Shown here: positions 1-7,713 of the stretch, one piece after another
Position numbering within the stretch: the first letter of the stretch is position 1
Layout: each line of letters starts with the position of its first letter
NCBI GenBank assembly: GCA_021801795.1
Contig: JAJYXR010000036.1
Coordinates: forward strand, 1-48,254
Direction: 5' to 3'
Source: Actinomycetes bacterium
Lineage (GTDB): Bacteria > Actinomycetota > Acidimicrobiia > Acidimicrobiales > JAJYXR01
Length of the DNA stretch: 48,254 nt
The notes under the pieces: generated by a model
Told to the model about the DNA's origin: nothing
Database searches by the model: none
What the model saw: only the letters and a program-made list of their open reading frames with translations
Made by a program: the position numbers and the translations under genes

Positions 1-183
1 CAGGTGCTCCACGCCGAATCTCGCCAGCCGGTCTCGATGTTCCACCACGATGGTGGTTGCCCTTGGATCGGCTAACAGCCGCGCTAGTTTCTTGCGTCGC
101 CCGTTCATTCCAGATCCCACCTCGGTAACGACCTCGCCCACGGCCATGCCCTGGCTAGTTGCCCACTTGGTGAGCCCTTGAGC
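1..183 (-). pseudogene. IS607-type serine recombinase (TnpA) fragment
   Basis: Reading the minus strand, about 60 codons from position 180 down to the window edge give a peptide with LTKWATSQGMAVGEVVTEVG, then GSGMNGRRKKLARLL, then TTIVVEHRDRLARFG. This matches the catalytic domain of IS607-family serine recombinases, where the VVxEVGSGxNGRR and VEHRDRLARFG blocks are hallmark segments. The N-terminal MerR-like DNA-binding part and the catalytic serine segment should lie upstream, but sequence above position 183 does not resemble them. The frame stays open there without a plausible start and runs into the 3' end of the neighbouring gene. The copy is therefore truncated at its 5' end. The 3' end leaves the window, so a linked tnpB cannot be judged. 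Confidence 0.75.
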
Positions 184-227
184 CCCTGATTTCAGCCATC
201 GGGGGAGGTCAACTCCAGGGCTAGGGC

Positions 228-1574
228 TCAGGGACAGCCGCTCGGCGCTCCCGTCGTGGCGGTCGTCGGAGAAACGATGCTCGGAGGGACGGTCGTCGGA
301 GGAGCTGTGGTAGTAGGGACGATGCTCGGAGGGACGGTCGTCGGAGGGACGCTGACGGGGACCGTAGTCGGGGGGAGGGTGCCGGCCGTCGGCGTCAGCG
401 CCGTGCTCTCAGTAGGCAGCGTGGTCGTCGTGGCCCCCTGTGCCGTGGGGGGCGTCTGCGATTCTGCAGGAACCTGCGAGCTGCCTGTCTGGGCTGACGG
501 GGACTGGGCTGAGGGGGGGCAGCCGGCGATGGGGCTTAGCGTTCCCTCCAACGTCACCCGGCCGCCGTCGGAGAAGGTGGTGGTCGCCTTCGCCTGCCTC
601 ACGAAACCCGAGGAGTCGATGGCCAGATCGACGGTATCCGCCGACATCCCCTGGGATACGAGCAGTTGCTCGGCCATCTTCACGGTCAGCACCTCGTCAG
701 GCGTGATCCCGGGCACCGACAGGAGCTGAGACTGGTCCATCGTGACCGCATAGTCGGTGACGGGAATGCCATCCACTGTAGAGCTGCCAGTTTCCCGCGC
801 CGCGGAAACCTCCTGGGAGGCCACACCGAGAAAGCCCTCGGGGCTGGCCATGGCGAGCATGGCAACCGGTCCTTCGCGCATCCCGAGCTCCTGCTCGACC
901 AGCTGGAAGAACCCTTCGAGCGTCGCCGCCGTGGCGCTCTGGTCTGCCCCCTGGGGAAGGCCGTAGTCGGCGCCTCCTATCTCGGCTACCCCGTTCGGCC
1001 CGACTATGACCCTGACGGAGAGACCGCTCGAACCCTGGCCGTTGGATATATCCGCCGAGACATTCACCAACTGGGGACCGATCTCGCCGGATCCGCTCAC
1101 AGTCGGGGCCGCGCCGGAGGGTGTCTCGCTGAGCGAGTAGGACACGTCGAGAGCCGCCTCGTGGGTTTTGGCCAGCGCCGCCGAGACGACGGCACCAGCA
1201 GGTCCCTTCTGGTGGTCATCCCTGGACAGGTGGCTCCGGCGGTCAGCCAGGCTCGCGTGCCTTGGCGGGTGGAGGCTCGGCAGCAGGAGCGGCGTACCCA
1301 CTGCTGCTGCCAGCACGACCACCAGCAGGGTGACCTTCGCCACACGCCAGCGAGCAGCAGTGAGCCTTGCCCGTGTCCCTAGCTGTGGCTGGGCGGCACT
1401 GCCTGCGTGACTGGACACCTCCCCGCCATCGAGCCCCCAGCTCACCGGAGAAGCCTCGGACTGTGGCGCATCAGACCGTGGACCATTTCCCCCGCCGGTC
1501 GACCGGGCCCCACCTCTCAGGATGCCACCCACACAGCCAATCCTACCCACTCGCCTTCGCTGAGTGAATGGCAT
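228..1574 (-). CDS. Membrane-anchored LppX/LprAFG-like protein with Pro/Thr-rich tail
   Basis: 448 aa if the first ATG is used. A long Gly/Ser/Arg-rich N-terminus leads to one hydrophobic segment (about residues 80-102, KVTLLVVVLAAAVGTPLLL), then an extracellular domain of about 220 residues, then a low-complexity tail of Thr, Pro and Val. The domain has features of the LppX/LprAFG lipoprotein fold: a VDGIPVTDYAVTMD strand and a later DLAIDSSGFVRQAKATTTF strand, both echoed in the lipoprotein at 34.9 kb. That family binds lipids at the cell envelope in mycobacteria; the role here is inferred. There is no lipobox, so anchoring would be by the N-terminal helix. A 29-bp segment in the tail is repeated 45 bp apart (274-302 and 319-347). 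The start is uncertain; GTG at 1418 is an alternative. Confidence 0.6.
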   Translation of the reverse strand: MPFTQRRRVGRIGCVGGILRGGARSTGGGNGPRSDAPQSEASPVSWGLDGGEVSSHAGSAAQPQLGTRARLTAARWRVAKVTLLVVVLAAAVGTPLLLPSLHPPRHASLADRRSHLSRDDHQKGPAGAVVSAALAKTHEAALDVSYSLSETPSGAAPTVSGSGEIGPQLVNVSADISNGQGSSGLSVRVIVGPNGVAEIGGADYGLPQGADQSATAATLEGFFQLVEQELGMREGPVAMLAMASPEGFLGVASQEVSAARETGSSTVDGIPVTDYAVTMDQSQLLSVPGITPDEVLTVKMAEQLLVSQGMSADTVDLAIDSSGFVRQAKATTTFSDGGRVTLEGTLSPIAGCPPSAQSPSAQTGSSQVPAESQTPPTAQGATTTTLPTESTALTPTAGTLPPTTVPVSVPPTTVPPSIVPTTTAPPTTVPPSIVSPTTATTGAPSGCP

Positions 1575-1641
1575 CCGATGAGGCCACGTCGACCACGAGT
1601 TTTCCGAGAGCCACGAGGCGCACCGCCTCGGCTCACAGGAC

Positions 1642-1782
1642 GTGAATGGTTATAGCCATCTCTCCGGTATCACTCCAGCCCGCGCCGACCACGTGGCTTC
1701 GATCATCAACGGCCAGCGCCGCCGAAGCCTCGGCTACCAGATCCCCACCGCGCTGTACGCTGCTGCCACCATGCAGCGATGA
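1642..1782 (+). pseudogene. Possible transposase C-terminal remnant (IS30-like)
   Basis: A 46-codon plus-strand frame ends in ADHVASIINGQRRRSLGYQI followed by PTALYAAATMQR and a stop. The pattern 'N-x-x-x-R-R-x-L-G-Y-x-x-P' is typical of the last segment of IS30 and related DDE transposases (usually LNxRPRKxLGYxTP). Nothing upstream looks like the rest of a transposase, so if real this is a short decayed tail. Its closeness to the IS607 fragment supports a transposon graveyard. The match is by eye only. Confidence 0.3.
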
Positions 1783-1815
1783 CTGGAACTGGCCGACCGA
1801 ACGCGCCGGAACCTC

Positions 1816-2475
1816 CTAGAGGTAGGTGCCCGGGCGTGCGGTTGAGAGGTCCGAGGCGTCCGGTTGGCCCGATGGGAGACCCCGCTGGCGCATCTGGTCC
1901 AGCTGGGCACGTGCTGCCATCTGCTGTGCCAGCAGCGTCGCCTGGATGCCGTGGAAGAGTCCTTCCAGCCATCCGACCAGCTGGGCCTGAGCGATTCGAA
2001 GCTCTGCCTCTGTAGGCGCCGCCTCGTCGAAGGGCAGTGCGAGCCGATCCAGCTCCGAAGCCAGGTCGGGGCTGAGTGAATCGGCCAGCTCTCTGACGGA
2101 CCACTCATAGATCTCCCTCAGGCGCGACCGGCTGGCCTCGTCGAGGGGTGCCGCGCGAACCTCGTCGAGAAGCTGCTTCACCATCGATCCGATACGCATA
2201 ACCTTGGCCGGCTGGGAGATCATCTCGGACTCTTCCTCGTCGCCTTCTCCCCCACCACCACCTGGCCCCGCCGGAGAACCGTCGCTGCGCGGGGACGCTG
2301 CGGTGGCAGGCACTCCGGCTGCGTCTGGAGAGCCTTGGCCGAAGGTAGCCATACGCGACGGCCTACGTGGCTCCTTCGGATCCACCACCTCGGCGGTCAC
2401 GTGCCCGTCGGTCCCTTCGGAGATATCCGCTGGTGTCGATTCTTTTGTCACGCCCGCATCTTTGCAGGCGACCAC
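1816..2475 (-). CDS. bpa: Bacterial proteasome activator Bpa
   Basis: 219 aa. The core from about residue 84 (MISQPAKVMRIGSMVKQLLD) through EVRAAPLDEASRSRLREIYE and the later LRIAQAQLVGWLEGLFHGIQ and LAQQMAARAQLDQMR blocks closely follows the mycobacterial Bpa family (DUF2587, Rv3780-like). In that family a ring-shaped helical bundle opens the 20S proteasome gate without ATP. The last residues are GTYL. Mycobacterial Bpa ends in GQYL, the tail that docks into the alpha ring, so the docking motif is kept with one change. The first 80 residues are acidic and Gly-rich, and the GTG start at 2475 is not certain (GTG at 2451 is possible). It lies 55 bp after the phosphodiesterase gene on the same strand. 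The presence of Bpa implies a 20S proteasome elsewhere in the genome. Confidence 0.9.
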   Translation of the reverse strand: MVACKDAGVTKESTPADISEGTDGHVTAEVVDPKEPRRPSRMATFGQGSPDAAGVPATAASPRSDGSPAGPGGGGGEGDEEESEMISQPAKVMRIGSMVKQLLDEVRAAPLDEASRSRLREIYEWSVRELADSLSPDLASELDRLALPFDEAAPTEAELRIAQAQLVGWLEGLFHGIQATLLAQQMAARAQLDQMRQRGLPSGQPDASDLSTARPGTYL

Positions 2476-2530
2476 TGGTGAGTCGAGCGCGCCACCGAGA
2501 TTTCACTGCTCCTCTGAAGACCAGCCGCGC

Positions 2531-3667
2531 TCAGGAGCCACCGGCGAAAGCCAGCAGCGGCACCCGCATCTCCGCTGGCGTGAGCGAGCCGTGCCGCCCG
2601 ACCAGGAGGCTCTCTCCCGTATCGGCAGGGTCCATGAACGACACGTCGTCTCGGGCGACCAGCGCCACATCACCCACTCGATCACGATGAGCGCCAGAGA
2701 GCCGGCCGCCGAACATCCCGCTCTGCTCTACCTCCTCACAGGACATCACCCAGGCCTGGCCGCCGTAGAGCTCCCTGGCCGCTGCCAGGACGTCATCCTC
2801 GGCCCCTGGATGGACATGCAGCCAGCGGAACCTCCCCTCACCGGAGATCAGCTCCACCGATCTCATCACCTCTCGGTCCAGCACCAGCGGGCTCGAGCTC
2901 ACCTCCAGCTGGCCGTGGTCGGAGACCACCACCAGGACCGCCCCTGCAGGCAGGAGGTCCACCAGCTCCCCTACCAGGTAGTCCACATAGGCCAGCTCCG
3001 CCTCGTAGTGCTCGGAGAGCCCGTGCTCGTGGGCCACCTTGTCGATGCCGTCGTAGTAGGCATACACGAATGGCTCGCCAGCAGAGAGGAGCCTGGCTAC
3101 CTCCACCAGCATGGTCGTGGGCACCCGCCATCCGACTATGCGCGCACCGCCGAGATGTGCGGCCGTGAACCCCGTGGTGGCGAAGTCTGCCCTGGTGACC
3201 ACTGGCACCGCACGGCCCATGAAGGTGGGAGCCGGTTGGATCTCTTCAGGCTTCAGCTCGGATCGCACGTCCCTGCCGTCTACCTGCCAGCGCAGGACGT
3301 TCATCACTCCGTAGCCACCGGCGGCCGCGTAACCAGGTACCCGCATCCGATAGCCGACCACCCCGTGAGCACCTGGGCAAAGGCCCGTCGCTATGGAGGT
3401 AAGAGCAGCCGCAGTCGTCGACGGAGCCACCGTGGTGATCGCTCCACCGGACCCAGCGGACAGAACTGGAGCCACATGCGAGCGCGATGCCAGCTGCTCC
3501 CAGCCGAGGCCATCTAGGACGAGCAGGACCACCTGGGCCGCGTCGCGTGCGGGCTCCGGGAGCCAGGCCGGGGCTTCATCGCTGCCACCACGCATCAGCG
3601 CGGGAACCAGCGAGCTGACGCACCGACCCCCGTAGTCGGGCAGGACCATATCCTCGACCAAGGGCAT
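2531..3667 (-). CDS. Alkaline phosphatase superfamily phosphodiesterase
   Basis: 378 aa, matching the type I phosphodiesterase/nucleotide pyrophosphatase branch of the alkaline phosphatase superfamily. Visible metal-site motifs are VVLLVLDGLGW near residue 50 (first Asp), TTVAPSTTAAALTSIATG near 79-95 (nucleophile Thr), YYDGIDKVAHEHG near 208 (Asp and His), VVVSDHGQ near 248 (Asp-His) and GRHGSLTPAEM near 355 (His). No signal peptide or membrane helix is seen, so the protein is probably cytoplasmic. The substrate is not predictable. Upstream of bpa on the same strand, possibly co-transcribed. Confidence 0.82.
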   Translation of the reverse strand: MPLVEDMVLPDYGGRCVSSLVPALMRGGSDEAPAWLPEPARDAAQVVLLVLDGLGWEQLASRSHVAPVLSAGSGGAITTVAPSTTAAALTSIATGLCPGAHGVVGYRMRVPGYAAAGGYGVMNVLRWQVDGRDVRSELKPEEIQPAPTFMGRAVPVVTRADFATTGFTAAHLGGARIVGWRVPTTMLVEVARLLSAGEPFVYAYYDGIDKVAHEHGLSEHYEAELAYVDYLVGELVDLLPAGAVLVVVSDHGQLEVSSSPLVLDREVMRSVELISGEGRFRWLHVHPGAEDDVLAAARELYGGQAWVMSCEEVEQSGMFGGRLSGAHRDRVGDVALVARDDVSFMDPADTGESLLVGRHGSLTPAEMRVPLLAFAGGS

Positions 3668-3782
3668 CCCCGGAGACTACCAACACCCTGGCAGCCTCCC
3701 AGTGCCTCCGGGCACGGGCACGTCTGCTCACCAGCATCGCGACCCGGTATGACCAGAACGCGAAGATGCCACAGCCCGGCGC

Positions 3783-3797
3783 TAGCATCGCGTCGTG
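3783..3797 (+). promoter_or_regulatory. Leaderless promoter of the Rrf2 gene
   Basis: TAGCAT at 3783-3788 fits the TANNNT -10 consensus of actinobacteria and is followed by exactly 6 nt and the GTG start at 3795. This spacing would place the transcription start at the first base of the start codon. No Shine-Dalgarno sequence precedes the GTG and no -35 box is obvious. Confidence 0.5.
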
Positions 3798-4241
3798 AAG
3801 GTTTCTACCCGAGGTGACTACGCGAGTAGGGCCCTCTTGTCCCTTGCCCTGCACTCCGAGGAGGAGGGGCCTACCTCGGTGCGCGACATCGCAGAGCGGA
3901 CCGGGCTTCCCCAGCCATATCTCGAGCAGATCCTCCTGGCCCTGAAGGGTGCCGGCCTGGTCCGCTCGAAGCGTGGCGTCGGGGGCGGGTACGTGCTCAC
4001 CAGGGACCCCGAGGAGATAACCCTCGGTCAGATAGTCAGCGCCGTCGACGGACCCATCGTGGCAGGCGACTTCGGTCGTCCCCACGAGAACGGTGCATGC
4101 GAGCACGAGGGTCAGTGCGTGCTGCTCGCTGTCTGGGCTGACGTGGGCGAGCACATGCGCTCCCACCTCGATTCCTTCACCCTTGGCGACATGGTCGCAC
4201 AGGCACGCGGGAAAGCCGGCCGACGCACCGTAGCTGACTGA
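3795..4241 (+). CDS. Rrf2-family transcriptional regulator
   Basis: 148 aa. The opening MKVSTRGDYASRALLSLALH, the winged helix with SVRDIAERTGLPQPYLEQIL and wing KRGVGGGYVLTRDPEEITLG are characteristic of Rrf2/IscR proteins. In the region where IscR has three cysteines that bind an Fe-S cluster, only two are present (C102 and C108, spaced as the last two of IscR); the first is replaced, although H97 is nearby. Cluster binding is therefore possible but not assured. No iron-sulfur or cysteine metabolism genes are adjacent, so the target is unknown. GTG start, apparently leaderless. Confidence 0.88.
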   Translation: MKVSTRGDYASRALLSLALHSEEEGPTSVRDIAERTGLPQPYLEQILLALKGAGLVRSKRGVGGGYVLTRDPEEITLGQIVSAVDGPIVAGDFGRPHENGACEHEGQCVLLAVWADVGEHMRSHLDSFTLGDMVAQARGKAGRRTVAD

Positions 4242-4267
4242 TCGCCGCGCCGATCAGTCGGCCAGCA
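4233..4267. terminator. Hairpin over the Rrf2 stop codon
   Basis: GACTGATCG at 4236-4244 pairs perfectly with CGATCAGTC at 4251-4259 across a 6-nt loop. The stem includes the stop codon of the Rrf2 gene and sits between two convergent genes, so it could end transcription from both sides. There is no T tract, which is common for GC-rich actinobacterial terminators. Confidence 0.5.
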
Positions 4268-4295
4268 CGCACCTGGCCACCGCTCAGGAGACCGT

Positions 4296-4898
4296 TCATC
4301 CAGGCGTTCCGCTCGAAGCGTTCCAGGACGAGATGACCGGCTCCTCCCTCTCCCAGGCGAGGACGCTCAGGCTGGCCGGACCCAGCACTAGATGCCTGCC
4401 GAAACCCGGCTTGGCCTCCAGCCAGCAGGCTGCCAGCACTCGCAGGAGGTGCGCGTGCGCCACCAGCAGCACGTCGCCGCTCACCATGCGGGTCCTCGCC
4501 ACGATGCGGCCTGCCCTCTCAGCTACCTGCTCGAGGGTCTCGCCGCCGGGCACCCCGTCATCCCAGATGCTCCACCCCGGCCTCTCGGCACGGATCTGAG
4601 CGGTGGTCAGACCTTCGTAGTCGCCGTAGTCCCATTCCATCAGGTCCGCCGAGAGAGTAGCCCTGCCCATCAGCCCCGCGATCTCGGCAGTCTCCACGGT
4701 TCGTCGGAGCGGGCTCACGATCACCTCGGTGAAGCTGTACGCGGCCAGGCACCGGCCGAGGCACTCCGCCTGCTGGCGACCACCCTCGTCGAGCCCCACG
4801 TCGCTGCGACCGGTGTGGCGCCCAGAGCGGCTCCACTCCGTGGCACCGTGGCGTGCCAGCACCAAGCGACCTGGCTGGGGGGTCGAGTCGCTGGCCAT
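4296..4898 (-). CDS. Histidine phosphatase family protein (phosphoglycerate mutase-like)
   Basis: 200 aa. LVLARHGATEW at about residues 12-22 holds the RHG signature whose His is phosphorylated in this superfamily. VSPLRRTVETAEI, WDYGDYEGLTTAQI and LLVAHAHLLRVLA supply the second Arg, the Glu region and the C-terminal catalytic His. Length fits the cofactor-dependent PGM/CobC-like branch. The substrate cannot be assigned from sequence; a general sugar or nucleotide phosphatase is as likely as a mutase. Convergent with the Rrf2 gene. A second member of the superfamily is at 33.4 kb. Confidence 0.85.
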   Translation of the reverse strand: MASDSTPQPGRLVLARHGATEWSRSGRHTGRSDVGLDEGGRQQAECLGRCLAAYSFTEVIVSPLRRTVETAEIAGLMGRATLSADLMEWDYGDYEGLTTAQIRAERPGWSIWDDGVPGGETLEQVAERAGRIVARTRMVSGDVLLVAHAHLLRVLAACWLEAKPGFGRHLVLGPASLSVLAWEREEPVISSWNASSGTPG

Positions 4899-5076
4899 TG
4901 GGTGCCATTAGACCACAGCCAGGTGGCCAGGTGCCTGGCTGGACGCGCCCGCGTGGAATGTAAAGCACATGGTTCGTGTTGCAAGTTTCCGACGAGAAAC
5001 ATACGGGCCAAGCGGGTCTGGCTGCGGCTCCAGTAGCCAGACCTCTTGGGTCACAGAAGCATCGGTTAGCATGAGA

Positions 5077-5082
5077 TATAAT
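5077..5082 (+). promoter_or_regulatory. Candidate -10 box upstream of the sigma factor gene
   Basis: A perfect TATAAT lies in a short AT-rich island (about 5070-5092) that stands out in this GC-rich sequence, 64 bp before the ATG of the sigma factor gene. No convincing -35 hexamer is found at 16-18 bp (the 17-bp position reads CAGAAG), so recognition may depend on an alternative sigma factor or an activator. Confidence 0.4.
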
Positions 5083-5145
5083 AAGATGTACTCACTCCTA
5101 GACGAACACCCGGCAGTAGCTACCAGTTAGGCAGCGCATATCCAT

Positions 5146-5988
5146 ATGACTACAGGAACCAGATCCACCACACCTGACTCGGTCCGCCTATTCCTGGACG
5201 ACCTGGGTCGTTACCCCATTCCCGGCCCCGAAGAGCAGGTGGAGCTGGCCAAGCGGGTCGCCGCCGGTGATCCCGAGGCCCGCCGCGAGATGGTCGCATC
5301 GAACCTGAGGCTCGTGGTCCACTGGGCGCGCCGCTACCAGGACCGTGGGGTCGACTTCGCGGACCTGGTACAGGAGGGCACCTTCGGCCTCATGCGAGCC
5401 GTGGAGAAGTTCGACTGGCGGAGGGGCTTCCGCTTCTCCACCTACGCCACCTGGTGGATACGCCAGTCGCTCCAGCGCGCCCTCCAGCAGCACGGGTCGA
5501 CCATCCGCGTCCCGATGGAGGTGGCAGAGAACGCTGCCCGGATGGACAGGGCGGCATGGGATCTGGCCTCCGAGGGCCACGGAGCACCGAACGACGAGGC
5601 CATCGCTGAAGCCACCGGCCTCGACCAGACGGTCCTGGACGGCCTTCGCAGCGTAGCCCGGGTAGTCGCCAGCCTCGACCAGCCCGCCGGTAGCGACACG
5701 AGCACATCGCTCGGAGAGCTGGTGGGCGAGTCCGAGACATCCTTCGAGGCCGATGTCGAGCTACGGATGATCCTCGCGAAGGTGCGCCAGGCGGTCGACG
5801 AGCTGGATCCCCTAGAGCGTGACGTCCTGCACGCCCGGTTCGGCCTGGACGGCAGTCCCCCTGCATCGCTCCAGGCGACAGCCGGAAGACTCGGCATCGG
5901 CGTCAGGAGAGCCAGGCAGGCCGAGGCCAACGCCCTCAGGCATCTCGCCTCGCTGCCACACCTCCAGGACGCTCACGCCGCTGCCTGA
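5146..5988 (+). CDS. Sigma-70 family RNA polymerase sigma factor, group 2-like
   Basis: 280 aa. Lacks region 1.1 and starts near region 1.2 (DSVRLFLDDLGRYPIPGPEE). Region 2 is complete: NLRLVVHWARRYQDRGVDF, DLVQEGTFGLMRAVEKFDW and FRFSTYATWWIRQSLQRAL, the -10 recognition and melting segment. Region 3 follows at about 120-190. Region 4 has ERDVLHARFGLDG, but the helix-turn-helix that reads the -35 box is divergent: GIGVRRARQAEANALRHL in place of the common GVTRERVRQIEAEALRKL. This fits an alternative, stress-type sigma factor rather than the housekeeping one. The downstream gene is convergent, so it is transcribed alone. Confidence 0.88.
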   Translation: MTTGTRSTTPDSVRLFLDDLGRYPIPGPEEQVELAKRVAAGDPEARREMVASNLRLVVHWARRYQDRGVDFADLVQEGTFGLMRAVEKFDWRRGFRFSTYATWWIRQSLQRALQQHGSTIRVPMEVAENAARMDRAAWDLASEGHGAPNDEAIAEATGLDQTVLDGLRSVARVVASLDQPAGSDTSTSLGELVGESETSFEADVELRMILAKVRQAVDELDPLERDVLHARFGLDGSPPASLQATAGRLGIGVRRARQAEANALRHLASLPHLQDAHAAA

Positions 5989-5990
5989 TC

Positions 5991-6084
5991 AGAGCTCGTC
6001 CAGCACCAGCCTGAGGTCGTCGGGAAGCGGGGAAGACTCAGAGCTCGTCCACCACCAGCCTGAGGTCGTCGGGAAGCGGGGAAG
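5991..6084. repeat. 49-bp tandem duplication of the rluD 3' end
   Basis: AGAGCTCGTCCA begins at 5991 and again at 6040. The two units share 45 bp with one mismatch (position 13, G versus C), followed by 4 unrelated bases. The right copy is the coding end of rluD; the left copy lies beyond its stop codon. Because 49 is not a multiple of three, the second copy does not extend the protein. Confidence 0.9.
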
Positions 6085-7075
6085 TCCAGGAGGCCCGCCA
6101 GCCTGCCGGGTGCTCCACCTCCAGCAGCCCCGCGTGTAGGAACAGCCGGCCCGGCACCATCGACGCGGAGCGGAACCGCCTGGTGAGCCCCGGTCTTCCA
6201 TATCGGTCGTCTCCTACCACCGGATGCCCTATGGCTGCCATGTGGACCCGCACCTGGTGCGTGCGGCCTGTCTCGAGGCTCGCCTCGATCAGTGTGGCAT
6301 CCGTAGGATCCCCGAAGCGTCTGATGACCCTGTAATGGGTGCGAGCGGGCCGGCCGGATGCCTTCACCGCCATACGGGTGGCCTGGCGCTCAGAACGTCC
6401 TATCGGCGCGTCGACCACTCCCTGAGCTGACTGCACCAGGCCGTGCACCAGGGCCTGGTAGCGCCTAGTGGCCGTATGGAGGCGCATCTGAGCGCAAAGC
6501 GAGCTGTAGGCCCTCGCGCTGCGCGCCACCACCACGAGGCCGGAGGTCCCCTTGTCGAGTCTGTGGACGATGCCTGGCCTCGCCGGATCACCGAGAAGCC
6601 CCTCGCGTCCGAGGGACCCGAGATCGGGATAGCGCGCCACCAGGCCATCGACCAGGGTGCCCCGCTCGTGTCCCGCGCCGTGGTGGACCACCAGGCCGGC
6701 TGGCTTGTCCACCACGACGAGGTCCTCGTCTTCGTACACTACGCCGAAGGACACGCTCGGATCAGGCTCCGGGTCGCTGCTCACGAGGTCCGGCAGGTGG
6801 ACGACCAGCCACTCGCCCTCTCGAAGCTGGTAGGTGCGATCTGTCGCCAAGCGGAGCGCGACGTTGCCTACAGCATCGACTGGCGCCTCCCCGGACCCCG
6901 AGGTCTCCTCGGAGCGCGGCGCCGTCGCACCCAGCTCCACCATCCCCGAAGCGACCATCTCGCTGGCCATACTTCTCGACACCCCGGAGACCATGGACAC
7001 CGCCCGATCCAGCCGCTCACCAGCGAGGGCGGCCCCGATGCAGACCTCGACCATCCCACCAGAGCCCGTCTGCAT
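6038..7075 (-). CDS. rluD: RluD-family 23S rRNA pseudouridine synthase
   Basis: 345 aa from ATG at 7075. An N-terminal S4 RNA-binding segment (GERLDRAVSMVSGVSRSMAS, about 19-75) is followed by the RluA-type catalytic domain: DEDLVVVDKPAGLVVHHGAG and the signature GIVHRLDKGTSGLVVVAR with the catalytic Asp, then ETGRTHQVRVHMAAIGHPVV and GDDRYG. This family modifies uridines in helix 69 or elsewhere in 23S rRNA; the exact site is not predictable. The start overlaps the lspA stop as ATGA, suggesting translational coupling; ATG at 7054 is an alternative. The longer frame upstream is only the other frame of lspA. Confidence 0.88.
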   Translation of the reverse strand: MQTGSGGMVEVCIGAALAGERLDRAVSMVSGVSRSMASEMVASGMVELGATAPRSEETSGSGEAPVDAVGNVALRLATDRTYQLREGEWLVVHLPDLVSSDPEPDPSVSFGVVYEDEDLVVVDKPAGLVVHHGAGHERGTLVDGLVARYPDLGSLGREGLLGDPARPGIVHRLDKGTSGLVVVARSARAYSSLCAQMRLHTATRRYQALVHGLVQSAQGVVDAPIGRSERQATRMAVKASGRPARTHYRVIRRFGDPTDATLIEASLETGRTHQVRVHMAAIGHPVVGDDRYGRPGLTRRFRSASMVPGRLFLHAGLLEVEHPAGWRASWTSPLPDDLRLVVDEL

Positions 7076-7713
7076 CACTCCCCCACTCCCGCCTCGGTGC
7101 TGCCACTCTCCTGCGTGCCCTTGGCAGGCCCGGAGCGCCAGATGATCAACGCAGCCAGTATCCCCCCGACCACGATGGCAGCGTCCGCGACATTGAACGT
7201 CGGCCAGAAATGGAGTGCGATGAAGTCGGCCACCTCGCCATGGTGGGACCTGAAGAGGCGATCTGCCAGGTTCCCGATGGCACCACCGGTGACCAGGCCG
7301 AGCGATGCCGCCAGCGCGTCGGAGCGCACCCGGCGTATGAACACCACGAGGACGACCACGAGCACGATGGCCACTGCAGCGAGCAGAGGCGCCATTCCCT
7401 GGAAAAGGCTGAAAGCGGACCCCGAGTTGTACTGCAGCTCCAGCTCCAGAGGACCTATGACGTGTATCGGCCCACGGGACAGACGCTCTACTGCCCATGT
7501 GGTGCTCAGCTGGTCCGCCAGCACCACCAGCGCCGCCACCGCACCGGCGACCACCAGCCTGCGCGCGGGACGTAGGTCTCTTTCCTGCCTGGCCGGATCC
7601 GCTCCCTCGCTCAGCGGCGATGTAACCCCCCGCTCTTGCACGCCACGCACAGGCGGGCGTACGGAAGTGCCTTCAGGCGAGCCTTCGGGATGGGCTGGTG
7701 GCAGTGCTCGCAC
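7075..7713 (-). CDS. lspA: Lipoprotein signal peptidase LspA
   Basis: Up to 212 aa. After a hydrophilic N-terminus the protein has four membrane helices and the conserved LspA blocks: LQYNSGSAFSLF, GGAIGNLADRLF and WPTFNVADAAIVVG. The two Asp residues in the latter blocks are the catalytic pair of this aspartyl peptidase, which removes signal peptides from lipoproteins at the membrane; lipoprotein candidates occur at 34.9 and 41.7 kb. The first 30 residues overlap the DksA-like gene in another frame. GTG at 7641 would give a more typical length of 188 aa. Order dksA-like, lspA, rluD is conserved next to division clusters in many Gram-positive bacteria. Confidence 0.9.
   Translation of the reverse strand: MRALPPAHPEGSPEGTSVRPPVRGVQERGVTSPLSEGADPARQERDLRPARRLVVAGAVAALVVLADQLSTTWAVERLSRGPIHVIGPLELELQYNSGSAFSLFQGMAPLLAAVAIVLVVVLVVFIRRVRSDALAASLGLVTGGAIGNLADRLFRSHHGEVADFIALHFWPTFNVADAAIVVGGILAALIIWRSGPAKGTQESGSTEAGVGE

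Noticed and set aside
2204..3517. 437-aa plus-strand frame opposite the phosphodiesterase gene
   Set aside because: It is the antisense frame of a gene with clear catalytic motifs and shows no domain of its own.
5989..6201. 70-aa frame ending in LPDDLRLVLDEL as a separate gene
   Set aside because: It arises from the out-of-frame 49-bp duplication of the rluD end and has no start signals.
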